DNA of 64,000 bases, from assembly GCF_000264295.1 (NCBI RefSeq), contig NZ_AJXT01000048.1, positions 117,287-181,286 of the forward strand, written 5' to 3'. Origin of the DNA: Rhodanobacter spathiphylli B39 (lineage in GTDB: Bacteria; Pseudomonadota; Gammaproteobacteria; Xanthomonadales; Rhodanobacteraceae). Below, piece by piece: positions 9,431 to 18,020 of this stretch (position 1 is the first letter of the stretch; each line of letters begins with the position of its first letter). The notes under the pieces were generated by a model that saw nothing but the letters and a program-made list of their open reading frames with translations, was not told the origin of the DNA and searched no databases. Both the position numbers and the translations under genes were made by a program.

Positions 9431-10261
9431 ATGCCCATCGCCCAGTTCGCCGTATTCGGCCATCCGATCAGCCATTCGCTGTCACCGCGCATCCACCAGG
9501 CGTTCGCGCAACAGTTCGGCATCGAACTGGAATACCGCGCGGTCGACGCGGCCCCGGCCGATTTCGCCGAGGCCGTGCGGCGGTTCTTTGCCAGCGGCGG
9601 TCGCGGCGCCAACGTCACCCTGCCGCACAAGGCCGCCGCCTTCGCGCTGGCCGACCAGCGCAGCGCGGCCGCCACCCGCGCCGGCAGCGCGAACGTGCTG
9701 ACCCGGCTGCCTGACGGCGAGCTGGCGGCACACAACACCGATGGTGCAGGCATGGTGCGCGACATCACCGAGCGCCACGACCTGGACCTGCGCGGCCATA
9801 CCGCGCTGCTGCTGGGCGCGGGCGGCGCCGCGCATGGCGTGGCGTGGAACCTGCTGGACGCCGGCGTGGAAACGCTGACCATCGTCAACCGTTCGCCCGA
9901 AGCGGCCGATGTGCTGGCCGACGCGATCGGCGACCCGGCGCGTGCGCACACGCGCTACTGGGACGACCTGGCCCATATCGGCAGCTACGACCTGATCGTC
10001 AACGCGACCTCGGCCGGCGTGCTGGGCGTGGCGCTGCAACTGCCGTTTTCGCTGATCGGCGCGCGTGCGCTGTGTTACGACCTGTCCTACGGCTCCGCCG
10101 CCGGCAGCTTCCTGGCCTGGGCCAAGGCGGCGAGTGCGCGCTATGCCGTCGACGGCCTCGGCATGCTGGTGGAAACCGCGGCCGACGCGTTCGAGTTGTG
10201 GCATGGCCGGCGCCCCGAGACCGAACCGGTCTATCAGTCCCTGCGTCAGCAAGCCGCGTGA
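9431..10261 (+). CDS. aroE: Shikimate dehydrogenase
   Basis: NADPH-dependent reduction of 3-dehydroshikimate to shikimate in aromatic amino acid synthesis. 276 residues from ATG 9431 with gggg at 9421-9424. The substrate site shows HPISHSLSP near the N-terminus, and the catalytic pair is K67 (NVTLPHK) and D104 (HNTDG). The nucleotide loop GAGGAAHG starts at residue 129. Its TGA overlaps the GTG of the next gene. Confidence 0.96.
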   Translation: MPIAQFAVFGHPISHSLSPRIHQAFAQQFGIELEYRAVDAAPADFAEAVRRFFASGGRGANVTLPHKAAAFALADQRSAAATRAGSANVLTRLPDGELAAHNTDGAGMVRDITERHDLDLRGHTALLLGAGGAAHGVAWNLLDAGVETLTIVNRSPEAADVLADAIGDPARAHTRYWDDLAHIGSYDLIVNATSAGVLGVALQLPFSLIGARALCYDLSYGSAAGSFLAWAKAASARYAVDGLGMLVETAADAFELWHGRRPETEPVYQSLRQQAA

Positions 10262-10524
10262 GTTCGGCGATTTGCCGGATCGGTTGCGGCGCCTGCTGCA
10301 TCGCGCCGTCGATCTCCTCGCCGATTCCCGGCATGCCGAACGGCAAGCCGGCCGGCTTGCGCTGCGTGCAACTCACCGACGACAACCGCTGCGCGATCTT
10401 CGGCCGGCCCGAGCGCCCGGCGGTGTGCAGCAGCCTGCGCGCCGAGCCGGCGATGTGCGGTAAGGATCGCGCCCATGCGCTGGCGTGGCTGGCGCGACTG
10501 GAAGCGGCCACGGCGACGACGTGA
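10258..10524 (+). CDS. YkgJ-family cysteine-cluster protein
   Basis: 88 residues from a GTG codon in the sequence GTGA, which also holds the aroE stop, so translation is coupled. The N-terminus carries the cluster C-x3-C-x2-CC (CRIGCGACC, residues 6-14), and further cysteines follow in [22 protein letters not shown] and AMCGKD. This is the zinc- or iron-chelating domain of the YkgJ family. Function unknown; many xanthomonads keep a gene of this family near aroE or other housekeeping genes. Confidence 0.85.
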   Translation: MSSAICRIGCGACCIAPSISSPIPGMPNGKPAGLRCVQLTDDNRCAIFGRPERPAVCSSLRAEPAMCGKDRAHALAWLARLEAATATT

Positions 10525-10634
10525 GCGCCGCGCCACACGACTGCAACAAATCGCCGCCAAGATGCCGCCACCCGCCGGGAGCGCGTCGATGACGGAGGCT
10601 CCAGTGCGCGGCCATCGCTTGTGCAGCAGGTGTT

Positions 10635-11177
10635 ATGTCCCGCTTCCTTTCCGCCGTGTCGCATCGACACGCGCTTGCTCTTGTCTCCTTGCTGGTGCTG
10701 GTCGCGGCTGTCGGGATTTTCCGGCATGGCCAGGCGGCGGCGAATGCCGCGATCGAGGACGCCGCGTTGTCGACTGGCTGGGTGAGCGAGGCATCGACCG
10801 ACGATGCGCAGAGCGGCACCGGCATCCTGCTCGGGCTGGCCCGCGACGCGATGCGGGACGGTCGACTGGTGGCGCCGGCAGGCAGCAACGCGTTCGAGTT
10901 CTACCTCAGCGTGCTGCAGCTGGAGCCGGCAAACCTGACCGCCCACGAGGCCCTGCGCGAATCGTTCGTGCGCGCCTCGGAAGAGATCGAACGCACCATC
11001 AACCGGAAAGACCTCGAAGAGGCGCGGCGCGAGATCGACCTGCTGCGTGAGTTCGACAGCGACAACTTCACGCTGGCCCTGCTTGGCGGCAAGCTTTCCG
11101 CCGCGCGCAACCTCATGACGAAGCAGCACGAGGCGGAGGCGGAGCGCATCCGCCAGGCAAGGGCTGCGGGAAGCTGA
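10635..11177 (+). CDS. Membrane-anchored hypothetical protein, related to the N-terminal half of TonB-like proteins
   Basis: 180 residues. One helix (about residues 12-29) is followed by a periplasmic region with TPR-like helices: NAFEFYLSVLQLEPANLTAHEAL and an acidic, charged coil to the end. The same pattern occurs before the TonB domain in some xanthomonad proteins annotated as energy transducers, but here the protein stops before any TonB C-terminal domain. Single gene; function unknown. Confidence 0.7.
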   Translation: MSRFLSAVSHRHALALVSLLVLVAAVGIFRHGQAAANAAIEDAALSTGWVSEASTDDAQSGTGILLGLARDAMRDGRLVAPAGSNAFEFYLSVLQLEPANLTAHEALRESFVRASEEIERTINRKDLEEARREIDLLREFDSDNFTLALLGGKLSAARNLMTKQHEAEAERIRQARAAGS

Positions 11178-11190
11178 GCCGGCATGGCCG

Positions 11191-11340
11191 TCAACGCAGC
11201 GACGGTTCCGCCCTTCGCCACAGCAGGACGCCCGGCTCCGGCTGCATGAACGCGCAGTGGTCGGTGAGGTCGAGGCAGATCGCCTTCTTGCGGCGCAGCC
11301 GGTTGCAGCTGCGCGGAAACAGCGCGCGCGGTGCGGTCAT
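11191..11340 (-). CDS. Small conserved-looking protein coupled to the carbonic anhydrase gene
   Basis: 49 residues (MTAPRALFPRSCNRLRRKKA...). The ATG at 11340 overlaps the stop codon of the gamma-carbonic anhydrase in ATGA, good evidence that it is translated by coupling. Basic N-terminal half, then CLDLTDHCAFMQPEPGVL with two cysteines. No family recognised. Its main support is the exact overlap rather than similarity. Confidence 0.5.
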   Translation of the reverse strand: MTAPRALFPRSCNRLRRKKAICLDLTDHCAFMQPEPGVLLWRRAEPSLR

Positions 11341-11873
11341 TCGACCCCGGCCAGGTAGCGATCCTTCAGCCGCACGTAATGGTCGGCCGAGTAATGCAGC
11401 TGCTCGATCTGGCGGTCGCTGAGCAGGCGCACGAACCGCGCCGGGTTGCCCAGCCACAGCTCGCGCTCGCCGATCACCTTGCCCGGCGCCACCAGGCTGC
11501 CGGCGCCGACGAAGCCGTATTTGTGGACGATCGCGCCGTCCATCACGGTGGCATGCATGCCGATCATGCAGTAGTCGCCAATGGTGCAGGCATGCACCAC
11601 GGCGGCGTGGCCGATGGTGACGCCCTCGCCGATCAGGCAGGGAAAGCCCGGACCGTACGGACCGGCGTGGGCCACGTGCACCACGCTGCCGTCCTGGATG
11701 CTGGTCCTTGCGCCGACGCGGATGTGGTGGACGTCGCCGCGCAGCACCGTGCCGGGCCAGATCGAGACATCGTCGCCGAGCACCACGTCACCGATCACGC
11801 TGGCGGCCGGATCGACGTAGACGCGTTGACCGAGGGTGGGCGTGACGCCCTGGAAGCTGCGCAAGGAGTTCAT
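11337..11873 (-). CDS. Gamma-carbonic anhydrase family protein (YrdA/PaaY-like)
   Basis: 178 residues forming a left-handed beta helix of hexapeptide repeats, seen as regular spacing in VIGDVVLGDDVSIWPGTVL and later turns. The three metal-binding histidines of the family can be picked out in VHVAHAG, VTIGHAAVVHA and IGMHATVM. Members bind zinc or iron; some hydrate CO2, others have unrelated roles such as in thioester metabolism (PaaY). Substrate cannot be told here. Divergent from prlC. Confidence 0.9.
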   Translation of the reverse strand: MNSLRSFQGVTPTLGQRVYVDPAASVIGDVVLGDDVSIWPGTVLRGDVHHIRVGARTSIQDGSVVHVAHAGPYGPGFPCLIGEGVTIGHAAVVHACTIGDYCMIGMHATVMDGAIVHKYGFVGAGSLVAPGKVIGERELWLGNPARFVRLLSDRQIEQLHYSADHYVRLKDRYLAGVE

Positions 11874-11967
11874 CCGGGCATTCTAGCGGCGGGGCCGCGT
11901 CGTCACGTCGCCGCGCTTGATTTCGCCCCGTCCGGTTGCCACGCTGGCGCATCGCAAAGGAGCGTTC

Positions 11968-14010
11968 ATGAGTCACGACAACCCCCTGCTGGCTGACGAT
12001 ACCTTGCCGGCGTTCTCGCAGATCCGCCCCGGACACGTGCTGCCGGCCGTCGAGTCCATCCTGGCCGACTATCGCGCCGGCATCGACGCCTTGCTGGCGC
12101 CCGCCTCGCCGCGCGACTTCGCCACCGTGATGCTGACCCAGGAGCGGCTGGAGCAGCGGCTGGCGCGCGCATGGGCGCCGGTGTCACATCTGCATTCCGT
12201 CGCCGACAGCGAGGCGCTGCGCGAGGTCTACGCGCCGGCCGAGGAGAAGCTCACCGACCACGCGATCGAACTGGGCCAGAACCGCGAGCTGTACGCCGCG
12301 GTGCAGGCGCTGGCCGATGCGGCGGACTTTCCGTCGCTGCCACGGCCGGAGCGTGCGCTGGTCGAGCACGCCTTGCGGGATTTCCGCCTGTCCGGCGTGG
12401 CGCTCGAAGAGCCGGCACGCTCGCGCTTCCGCGAGATCGGCGTCGAGCTCAGCAGGCTTTCGACCGAATTTTCCAACGCCGTGCTCGATGCCAGCGAGGC
12501 GTGGCACGAACACGTCACCGACGAGCGCGATCTCGCCGGCATCCCCGATTCCGGTCGCGCGGTGCTGCGCCAGTACGCCGAAGACCAGCAGCTGGATGGC
12601 TACCTGGTCACCCTGAAGCAGCCCAGCGTGCAGGCGGTGCTGACCTACGCCGACAACCGCGGCCTGCGCGAACGGGTCTACTGGGCGTACCAGACGCGCG
12701 CTTCGGACCAGGGCCCGAACGCGGGCAAGTTCGACAACAGCGCACGCATCGAGCAGATCATGGCGCTGCGCCACGAGGCGGCCGGCCTGCTGGGCTTCGC
12801 CAACGCCGCCGAGGAGTCGCTGGCGACCAAGATGGCCGGCTCGCCGACCGAGGTGCTGGAATTCCTGCACGACCTGGCCGCCCGCGCCAAGCCGGTGGCG
12901 CAACAGGAACTGGCCGCCCTGCGCGCCTTTGCCCGCGAGGAATTGCAGCTCGACAACCTCGAACCGTGGGACGTCGGCTATGCGTCGGAGAAGCTGCGCC
13001 AGCGCGAGTACGCGCTGGACGAGGAGCAGCTGAAGCCGTACTTCCCCTTGCCGGCCGTGATCGATGGACTGTTCGGCCTCACCGAAAAGCTTTACGGCAT
13101 CACCCTCGCCGTGCGCGATGGCGTCGACGTATGGCATCCGGACGTGCGCTATTACGACGTGCGTGATGCCGATGGCCAGGTGTTCGCCGGCGCCTATGTC
13201 GACCTGTACGCGCGCAATGGCAAGCGCGGCGGCGCGTGGATGGATGTGTGCCGCGCCCGTTTCGACGACGGCGACCGGAAGCAGCTGCCGGTGGCCTTCC
13301 TCACCTGCAATTTCGCGCCGCCGACCGAGGGCAAGCCGGCCCTGCTCACTCATGACGACGTGCTGACCCTGTTCCACGAATTCGGCCACGGCCTGCACCA
13401 CCTGCTGACCGGGATCGCGCTGCCCTCGATCGGCGGCATCGATGGCGTCGAATGGGACGCGGTGGAGCTGCCCAGCCAGTTCATGGAAAATTTCGGCTGG
13501 AACCGCGAGGCGCTGGACCTGTTCGCGCGGCATTACGAGACCGGCGAACGCCTGCCGGATGCGTTGTTCGAGCGCATGCTGGCCGCGCGCCACTTCCACG
13601 CGGGACTGTTCCTGGTGCGCCAGCTGGAATTCGCCCTGTTCGATTTCCTGCTGCACCTGGAGTACGAGCCGACGCAAGGCGCGCGCACGCTGGCGGTGCT
13701 GGAGCAGGTCCGCAAGCAGGTGGCCGTGCTGCATCCGCCGGCCTGGCAGCGCTTTCCGCACGGCTTCAGCCACATCTTCGCCGGTGGCTACGCCGCCGGT
13801 TACTACAGCTATCTGTGGGCCGAACTGCTCAGCGCCGATGCGTTCGGCGAGTTCGAGGAACATGGCGTCATCGATCGCGCCACCGGCGAGCGCTTCCGCG
13901 CCGAGTTCCTGTCGGTGGGTGCCAGCCGGCCGGCACTGGAAAGCTTCATCGCCTTCCGTGGCCGCAAGCCGGAACCCGAGGCGCTGCTGCGCAGCCACGG
14001 GCTGCTCTGA
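11968..14010 (+). CDS. prlC: Oligopeptidase A (M3 zinc metallopeptidase)
   Basis: Cytoplasmic peptidase that degrades short peptides, including cleaved signal peptides. 680 residues from ATG 11968 (MSHDNPLLADD), preceded by aaaggag at 11957-11963. The M3 active site HEFGH is at residues 470-474 in LFHEFGHGLHHLLT, and the downstream glutamate ligand is in WDAVELPSQFMENF. Length and order match OpdA/PrlC. An in-frame ATG at 11917 lies in front of the ribosome site and is rejected. Confidence 0.95.
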   Translation: MSHDNPLLADDTLPAFSQIRPGHVLPAVESILADYRAGIDALLAPASPRDFATVMLTQERLEQRLARAWAPVSHLHSVADSEALREVYAPAEEKLTDHAIELGQNRELYAAVQALADAADFPSLPRPERALVEHALRDFRLSGVALEEPARSRFREIGVELSRLSTEFSNAVLDASEAWHEHVTDERDLAGIPDSGRAVLRQYAEDQQLDGYLVTLKQPSVQAVLTYADNRGLRERVYWAYQTRASDQGPNAGKFDNSARIEQIMALRHEAAGLLGFANAAEESLATKMAGSPTEVLEFLHDLAARAKPVAQQELAALRAFAREELQLDNLEPWDVGYASEKLRQREYALDEEQLKPYFPLPAVIDGLFGLTEKLYGITLAVRDGVDVWHPDVRYYDVRDADGQVFAGAYVDLYARNGKRGGAWMDVCRARFDDGDRKQLPVAFLTCNFAPPTEGKPALLTHDDVLTLFHEFGHGLHHLLTGIALPSIGGIDGVEWDAVELPSQFMENFGWNREALDLFARHYETGERLPDALFERMLAARHFHAGLFLVRQLEFALFDFLLHLEYEPTQGARTLAVLEQVRKQVAVLHPPAWQRFPHGFSHIFAGGYAAGYYSYLWAELLSADAFGEFEEHGVIDRATGERFRAEFLSVGASRPALESFIAFRGRKPEPEALLRSHGLL

Positions 14011-14017
14011 CCGACGC

Positions 14018-14043
14018 AACGCCGCGGCCATCGCCGCGGCGTT
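14018..14043 (+). terminator. Hairpin after prlC
   Basis: An 11-bp perfect stem, aacgccgcggc with its complement, four-base loop, starting 8 bp after the prlC stop. It lacks a T-run, so termination would depend on the next hairpin or on Rho. Confidence 0.4.
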
Positions 14044-14073
14044 GTCCGGGAAAGTCCAGACGCCGGGCAAGAA

Positions 14074-14096
14074 AAAACCCGCCGAAGCGGGTTTCT
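14074..14096. terminator. Bidirectional terminator between prlC and csp
   Basis: Stem aaacccgc/gcgggttt with loop cgaa. Read on the minus strand it is followed by TTTTTTC, a strong intrinsic terminator for the cold-shock gene ending at 14123. Read on the plus strand it is followed by ttctt and can also stop prlC transcripts. Confidence 0.8.
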
Positions 14097-14122
14097 TCAA
14101 GACCGCTCAATTCCCGGGGGAA

Positions 14123-14332
14123 TCAGGCAACCTGGACTTCCTCAGCCTGCAGGCCTTTCTGGCCCTTGGTGACGACGAACGTGACGCGCTGGCCTTCCTG
14201 CAGGGACTTGAAGCCCGTGCCCTGGATCGCGCGGAAATGCACGAACAGGTCGTCACCGCTTTCCGGGGTGATGAAGCCAAAACCCTTGGCGTCGTTGAAC
14301 CACTTGACTGTACCGCTCTGACGATCCGACAT
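14123..14332 (-). CDS. Cold-shock domain protein (CspA family)
   Basis: 69 residues, a single cold-shock domain that binds single-stranded RNA and DNA. RNP1 is KGFGFI in [12 protein letters not shown], and RNP2 is LFVHF. Start ATG at 14332 preceded by aaaggta. It has an upstream region of about 260 bp free of other genes and its own terminator, the usual single-gene unit. Whether it is cold-induced cannot be read from sequence. Confidence 0.95.
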   Translation of the reverse strand: MSDRQSGTVKWFNDAKGFGFITPESGDDLFVHFRAIQGTGFKSLQEGQRVTFVVTKGQKGLQAEEVQVA

Positions 14333-14592
14333 GTAACATTACCTTTGAAGCATGGATGATTTGCGGCCCTTGGCGGCGTGCGCCGAACCGCAATAGAAGC
14401 AAGCGGTCGCCTTTACGCGGTACTCTTGCTCGACCAGCATACACCGTATTTCGGCGGTTTGCTGGGTTTTTCAGGCAAACGTCCCCGAACCCGCGTTTCC
14501 GTTCATCGAAACCGCCGCCTTGCCCCCGAAAGTCGCGTCGCCACGGCCCGCCTGCGCTGCCTCGTTCCGGCGCTTCCCCGTACAATGACCCG
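14333..14592. other. Divergent intergenic region of csp and xth
   Basis: 260 bp without a gene. On the minus strand it would contain the long 5' leader typical of csp messages; TATGCT at about 14434-14439 (minus-strand reading) could be a -10 box, with no convincing -35. On the plus strand it must hold the xth promoter. Open frames crossing it are arginine-rich and have no ribosome sites. Confidence 0.4.
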
Positions 14593-15360
14593 ATGAAAGT
14601 CGCCTCATGGAACGTCAATTCGCTGAAAGTGCGCCTGCCGCACCTGACCCAGTGGCTGGCTGACGCGCAGCCGGACGTGGTGGCGCTGCAGGAAACCAAG
14701 CTGGAAGACGCGAAGTTCCCGGTCGACGAGCTGGCTGCCGCCGGCTACCGGGCGGTGTATTCCGGCCAGAAGACCTACAACGGGGTGGCGATCCTGGCCC
14801 GCGAGGAGCCGGCCGACATCATCACCGACATCCCCGGCCTCGATGATCCGCAGCGCCGCATCCTGGCGGCGACTGTCGGCGGTCTGCGGGTGGTCGACCT
14901 GTACGTGGTCAACGGCAAGGCGGTCGGCGACGAAAAATATGCCTACAAGCTGGACTGGATGGCGAAAGTGCGCGAGTTCCTGGCGCGCGAGCACGAGCGT
15001 CACCCGAACCTGGTGGTGCTGGGCGATTTCAACATCTGCCCGGACGACCGCGACGTCTATGATCCGGCGGCCTGGGGCGAGGACATCCTCTGCTCGCCGC
15101 CGGAACGCGCCGCGCTCAAGGCCATCACCGACCTCGGCCTGCATGACAGTTTCCGCCTGTTCCAGCCCGAGGCCGGGCACTTCAGCTGGTGGGACTATCG
15201 GCAGGCGGCATTCCGCCGCAACATGGGCCTGCGCATCGATCTGATCCTGATCGGCGAGGCGTTGAAATCCGCTGCCACGGCGGCAGCGATCGACCGCGAA
15301 CCGCGACGCTGGGAACGCCCTTCCGATCACACGCCGGTGACGCTGGAACTGGATATATGA
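14593..15360 (+). CDS. xth: Exodeoxyribonuclease III (AP endonuclease)
   Basis: Mg2+-dependent 3'-5' exonuclease and apurinic-site endonuclease of base-excision repair. 255 residues from ATG 14593. Motifs of the exonuclease-endonuclease-phosphatase fold: ASWNVNSLK, ALQETKLED with the metal-binding Glu, VLGDFNICPDDRD, and the C-terminal SDHTPV with the catalytic His. Its TGA overlaps the next ATG (ATGA), forming a two-gene unit with the UPF0149 gene. Confidence 0.95.
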   Translation: MKVASWNVNSLKVRLPHLTQWLADAQPDVVALQETKLEDAKFPVDELAAAGYRAVYSGQKTYNGVAILAREEPADIITDIPGLDDPQRRILAATVGGLRVVDLYVVNGKAVGDEKYAYKLDWMAKVREFLAREHERHPNLVVLGDFNICPDDRDVYDPAAWGEDILCSPPERAALKAITDLGLHDSFRLFQPEAGHFSWWDYRQAAFRRNMGLRIDLILIGEALKSAATAAAIDREPRRWERPSDHTPVTLELDI

Positions 15361-16040
15361 ACGACATGACGAAAGCCGAATGGCCCAGCTCGCTGGACGA
15401 CAGCGAACTGGAAGAACTGGATCGCTACCTGCGCGCGCATACCAGCGAAGGCGACCTGCTGCTCGACGGCGTCCACGGCCTGCTCAGCGCTCTGGCGGTG
15501 GGCCCGCTGCTGGTGCTGCCCGACGAATGGCTGCATGAAGTGCTGCACGAGCCGTTCACCGACGAGGACGAAGGCAATCGCGTGCTGGCCTTGCTGGCCA
15601 AGCTCAACGATTCGATCAGCGCCGAGCTCGATGTCGACGCCTATGAGCCGATCCTGGGCGAAGTGGAGATGGAAGGCGGCCCGATGCTGTCGGCCGCGGG
15701 CTGGTGCGAGGGCTTCAGCCGCGGCATCGACTTGCGCGCGGCGCTGTGGGAAAACCGCCTGGCCGAAGACCCGCAACTGATGGAACTGCTGGGTCCGGTG
15801 ATGGCTCTGGCCGTCGACGAGGGCATCCTCAGTGCCGACACCGAATTCGAGAAACTCAGCGAAGAAGAGTACGACGAATGCCTGGCCCAGGTGCCCACCG
15901 TGCTTGGTGCGGTCAACCAGTACTGGCAGGCCAAACCCGCCACTGAAGCCGAAGTGGAGACGATGGTGTTGCAGCAACGTCCCGGCAAGCAGGAAGAGGC
16001 CACCCCGCCGCGCCAGCGCAGCGGCCACTGGGTGCACTGA
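15357..16040 (+). CDS. UPF0149 (YecA/YgfB) family protein
   Basis: 227 residues, acidic and helical. The family core is clear: LDRYLRAHTSEGDLLLDGVHGLLSAL near the N-terminus and GWCEGFSRGIDLR in the middle. The C-terminal 30 residues are polar and carry no SEC-C metal motif, unlike longer YecA members. ATG overlaps the xth stop. YgfB in Pseudomonas modulates a repressor-antiterminator system, but that role cannot be transferred by sequence alone. Confidence 0.88.
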   Translation: MNDMTKAEWPSSLDDSELEELDRYLRAHTSEGDLLLDGVHGLLSALAVGPLLVLPDEWLHEVLHEPFTDEDEGNRVLALLAKLNDSISAELDVDAYEPILGEVEMEGGPMLSAAGWCEGFSRGIDLRAALWENRLAEDPQLMELLGPVMALAVDEGILSADTEFEKLSEEEYDECLAQVPTVLGAVNQYWQAKPATEAEVETMVLQQRPGKQEEATPPRQRSGHWVH

Positions 16041-16090
16041 ACAGGGTTTTGCCTGGCTGCAGGCGCGTTTCCGTTTATCCCGGAGTCGCC

Positions 16091-16837
16091 GTGTCCGAAG
16101 TCGGTTTGTACCACCCGCTCAACACGCTGAAGCCGGTCGCCAGCGGCCTCTGGATCGTCGACGGCCCGCTGGTGCACATGGCCGCACTGGGGCTGCGGGC
16201 ACCGTTTCCCACCCGCATGACGGTGGTGCGGCTGGCCGATGGCGGTTTGTGGTGCCACTCGCCGATCGCGCCCGACGAAGCCTTGTTCGCCGCGATCGAC
16301 GCACTCGGCCCGGTGCGTCATCTGGTGTCGCCGAACCTGCTGCACTACGCGCACATCGCGGCCTGGAAACGGCGCTATCCGCAGGCGACGGCGTGGGCCT
16401 CGCCGGGCGTGCGCGAACGCGCCGCCAGCCAGCACATCGAGGTCGCGTTCGACGCGGATCTCGACGATGCGCCGCCTCCGGCCTGGGCCGCCACGATTGA
16501 CCAGCTGCGTTTTCGCGGCAGCCGGGTGATGCAGGAAATCGTCTTCCTGCATCGCGCCAGCGCAACCCTGATCCTGGCCGACCTGATCGAGAACTTCGAA
16601 GCGGAAAAACTCCCGCCAGCGATGCGCTGGATGGCGCGACTGGGCGGCGTGATCGATCCCGACGGCAAGGCGCCGCTGGACCTGCGCCTGACCTACGTCG
16701 GGCGCAAGGACGAGGCGCGCACTTGCCTGGCGCGCATGCTGGCGTGGCAGCCGCAGCGGGTGATTCTCGCCCACGGTCGCTGTTATCCGGACGACGCGCC
16801 GGCCGAGCTGGCCCGGGCATTCCGCTGGCTCGACTGA
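16091..16837 (+). CDS. DUF4336 (metallo-beta-lactamase-like) protein
   Basis: 248 residues from a GTG at 16091 with ggag at 16082-16085; an ATG at 16049 without ribosome site is the alternative. The fold matches DUF4336, a degenerate metallo-beta-lactamase family: NTLKPVASGLWIVDGPLV, LVSPNLLHYAHIAAWKRRYP, and VILAHGRCYPDD at the end. The full HxHxDH motif of active hydrolases is absent. Function unknown. Confidence 0.8.
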   Translation: MSEVGLYHPLNTLKPVASGLWIVDGPLVHMAALGLRAPFPTRMTVVRLADGGLWCHSPIAPDEALFAAIDALGPVRHLVSPNLLHYAHIAAWKRRYPQATAWASPGVRERAASQHIEVAFDADLDDAPPPAWAATIDQLRFRGSRVMQEIVFLHRASATLILADLIENFEAEKLPPAMRWMARLGGVIDPDGKAPLDLRLTYVGRKDEARTCLARMLAWQPQRVILAHGRCYPDDAPAELARAFRWLD

Positions 16838-16944
16838 CCCCGGCGTTGCCCCTGCCGGAACGATCCGTTCCCGCGCCGGCGCTTGGACAGACGCTCGAAC
16901 GGGGCCATCTTGGCGGCCAGTCCTTCCCTCCACCGGAGCAAGCC

Positions 16945-17778
16945 ATGAGCGATCGCCACATCACCCGCCGCATCCGCGGCATGGACACCTCCGACGGCGC
17001 CGGCGTGAAGCTGAAGCGCGTGATCGGCCAGCCCGGGCTGGACATGCTCGATCCGTTCCTGCTGCTGGACGAGTTCCGTTCCGACCAGGCCGGCGACTAC
17101 ATCGCGGGCTTTCCCGAGCATCCGCATCGCGGCTTCGAGACCGTCACCTACATGCTGGCCGGCCACATGCAGCACGGCGACAACCACGGCAACCGGGGCG
17201 ACCTCACCCCGGGCAGCGTGCAGTGGATGACCGCCGGCCGCGGCATCCTGCATTCGGAAATGCCGCAGCAGGAAGACGGCCTGATGTGGGGCTTCCAGCT
17301 GTGGGTGAACCTGCCGGCGAAGGACAAGATGACCGCACCGCGCTATCAGGACATCGGCCCGGAACGGATTCCCGTGGTGCATCCGGCAGCCGGCGTCGAG
17401 GTGAAGGTGATCGCCGGTGAACTGGCCGGTGCCAGCGGACCGGTCGAAGGCATCGTCACCGCGCCGGTGTACCTGGACATCAGCCTGCAGCCCGGCGCGC
17501 AGTTCACGCTGGATCTGCCCGCCGGCCATCACGGCTTCGCCTACGTGTTCGAGGGCGAATCAGCCCTGGTCGGCGGCGAATCACTGCGGCGCAGCGAACT
17601 GGGCGTGCTGTCCGAAGGCGAACGACTGCAGCTGGCCGGCGGTGACCAGCCCTCACGCCTGCTGGTGGTCGCCGGCAGGCCGCTCAAGGAGAGCGTGGCG
17701 CGCTACGGGCCGTTCGTGATGAACACGCCCGAGCAGATCCACGAAGCGATCGCCGACTTCCGCGCCGGCCGCTTTTAA
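16945..17778 (+). CDS. Pirin family protein
   Basis: 277 residues, two cupin domains. The N-terminal cupin holds the metal site: FPEHPHRGFETVTYMLAG and later GRGILHSEMP supply three His and one Glu as in pirins with quercetinase activity. The C-terminal cupin (about 170-277) is less conserved, as usual. ATG 16945 with ggagcaagcc upstream. No operon partner; physiological substrate unknown. Confidence 0.92.
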   Translation: MSDRHITRRIRGMDTSDGAGVKLKRVIGQPGLDMLDPFLLLDEFRSDQAGDYIAGFPEHPHRGFETVTYMLAGHMQHGDNHGNRGDLTPGSVQWMTAGRGILHSEMPQQEDGLMWGFQLWVNLPAKDKMTAPRYQDIGPERIPVVHPAAGVEVKVIAGELAGASGPVEGIVTAPVYLDISLQPGAQFTLDLPAGHHGFAYVFEGESALVGGESLRRSELGVLSEGERLQLAGGDQPSRLLVVAGRPLKESVARYGPFVMNTPEQIHEAIADFRAGRF

Positions 17779-17785
17779 TCAGATA

Positions 17786-17865
17786 ACGCGCTTCTTGCGC
17801 GTTGCTCCCTCTCCCCCGGCGACCGCAGGAAGTCCCCTTGCGGGAGAGGGGTTGGGGTGAGGGTC
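17786..17865. repeat. ctccctctccc / gggagaggg repeat, copy 1
   Basis: A small hairpin aacgcgc-ttctt-gcgcgtt is followed by gctccctctccc, a spacer, and cgggagaggggttggggtgaggg. This is the widespread xanthomonad intergenic repeat. Here it follows the pirin stop codon by 8 bp. A related copy follows the SLC13 gene at 49.5 kb. Confidence 0.7.
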
Positions 17866-17904
17866 CACGCGTCCAGCGTTGCCTGGGCGAAGCGCGCTTC
17901 TGTC

Positions 17905-17990
17905 GAAAGAGGCGGGCATTGCCCGCCTCTTTCCGCCGAGCCGCAACAAAAGCAGAACCGGCGGACAGTGTCCGCCCTGCGTGGCTTCCG
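17905..17990. repeat. Tandem perfect palindromes after the repeat
   Basis: A 14-bp stem with one-base centre (17905-17933, gaaagaggcgggca and complement), then an 8-bp stem with one-base centre (17960-17976, ggcggaca and complement), then a ccctgc/gcaggg stem (about 17975-17996). They lie between the convergent pirin and S9 peptidase genes and could end both transcripts, though no T-runs follow. Confidence 0.55.
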
Positions 17991-18020
17991 TGCAGGGAAG
18001 CACCGGGCCGTCGGCGCGAT

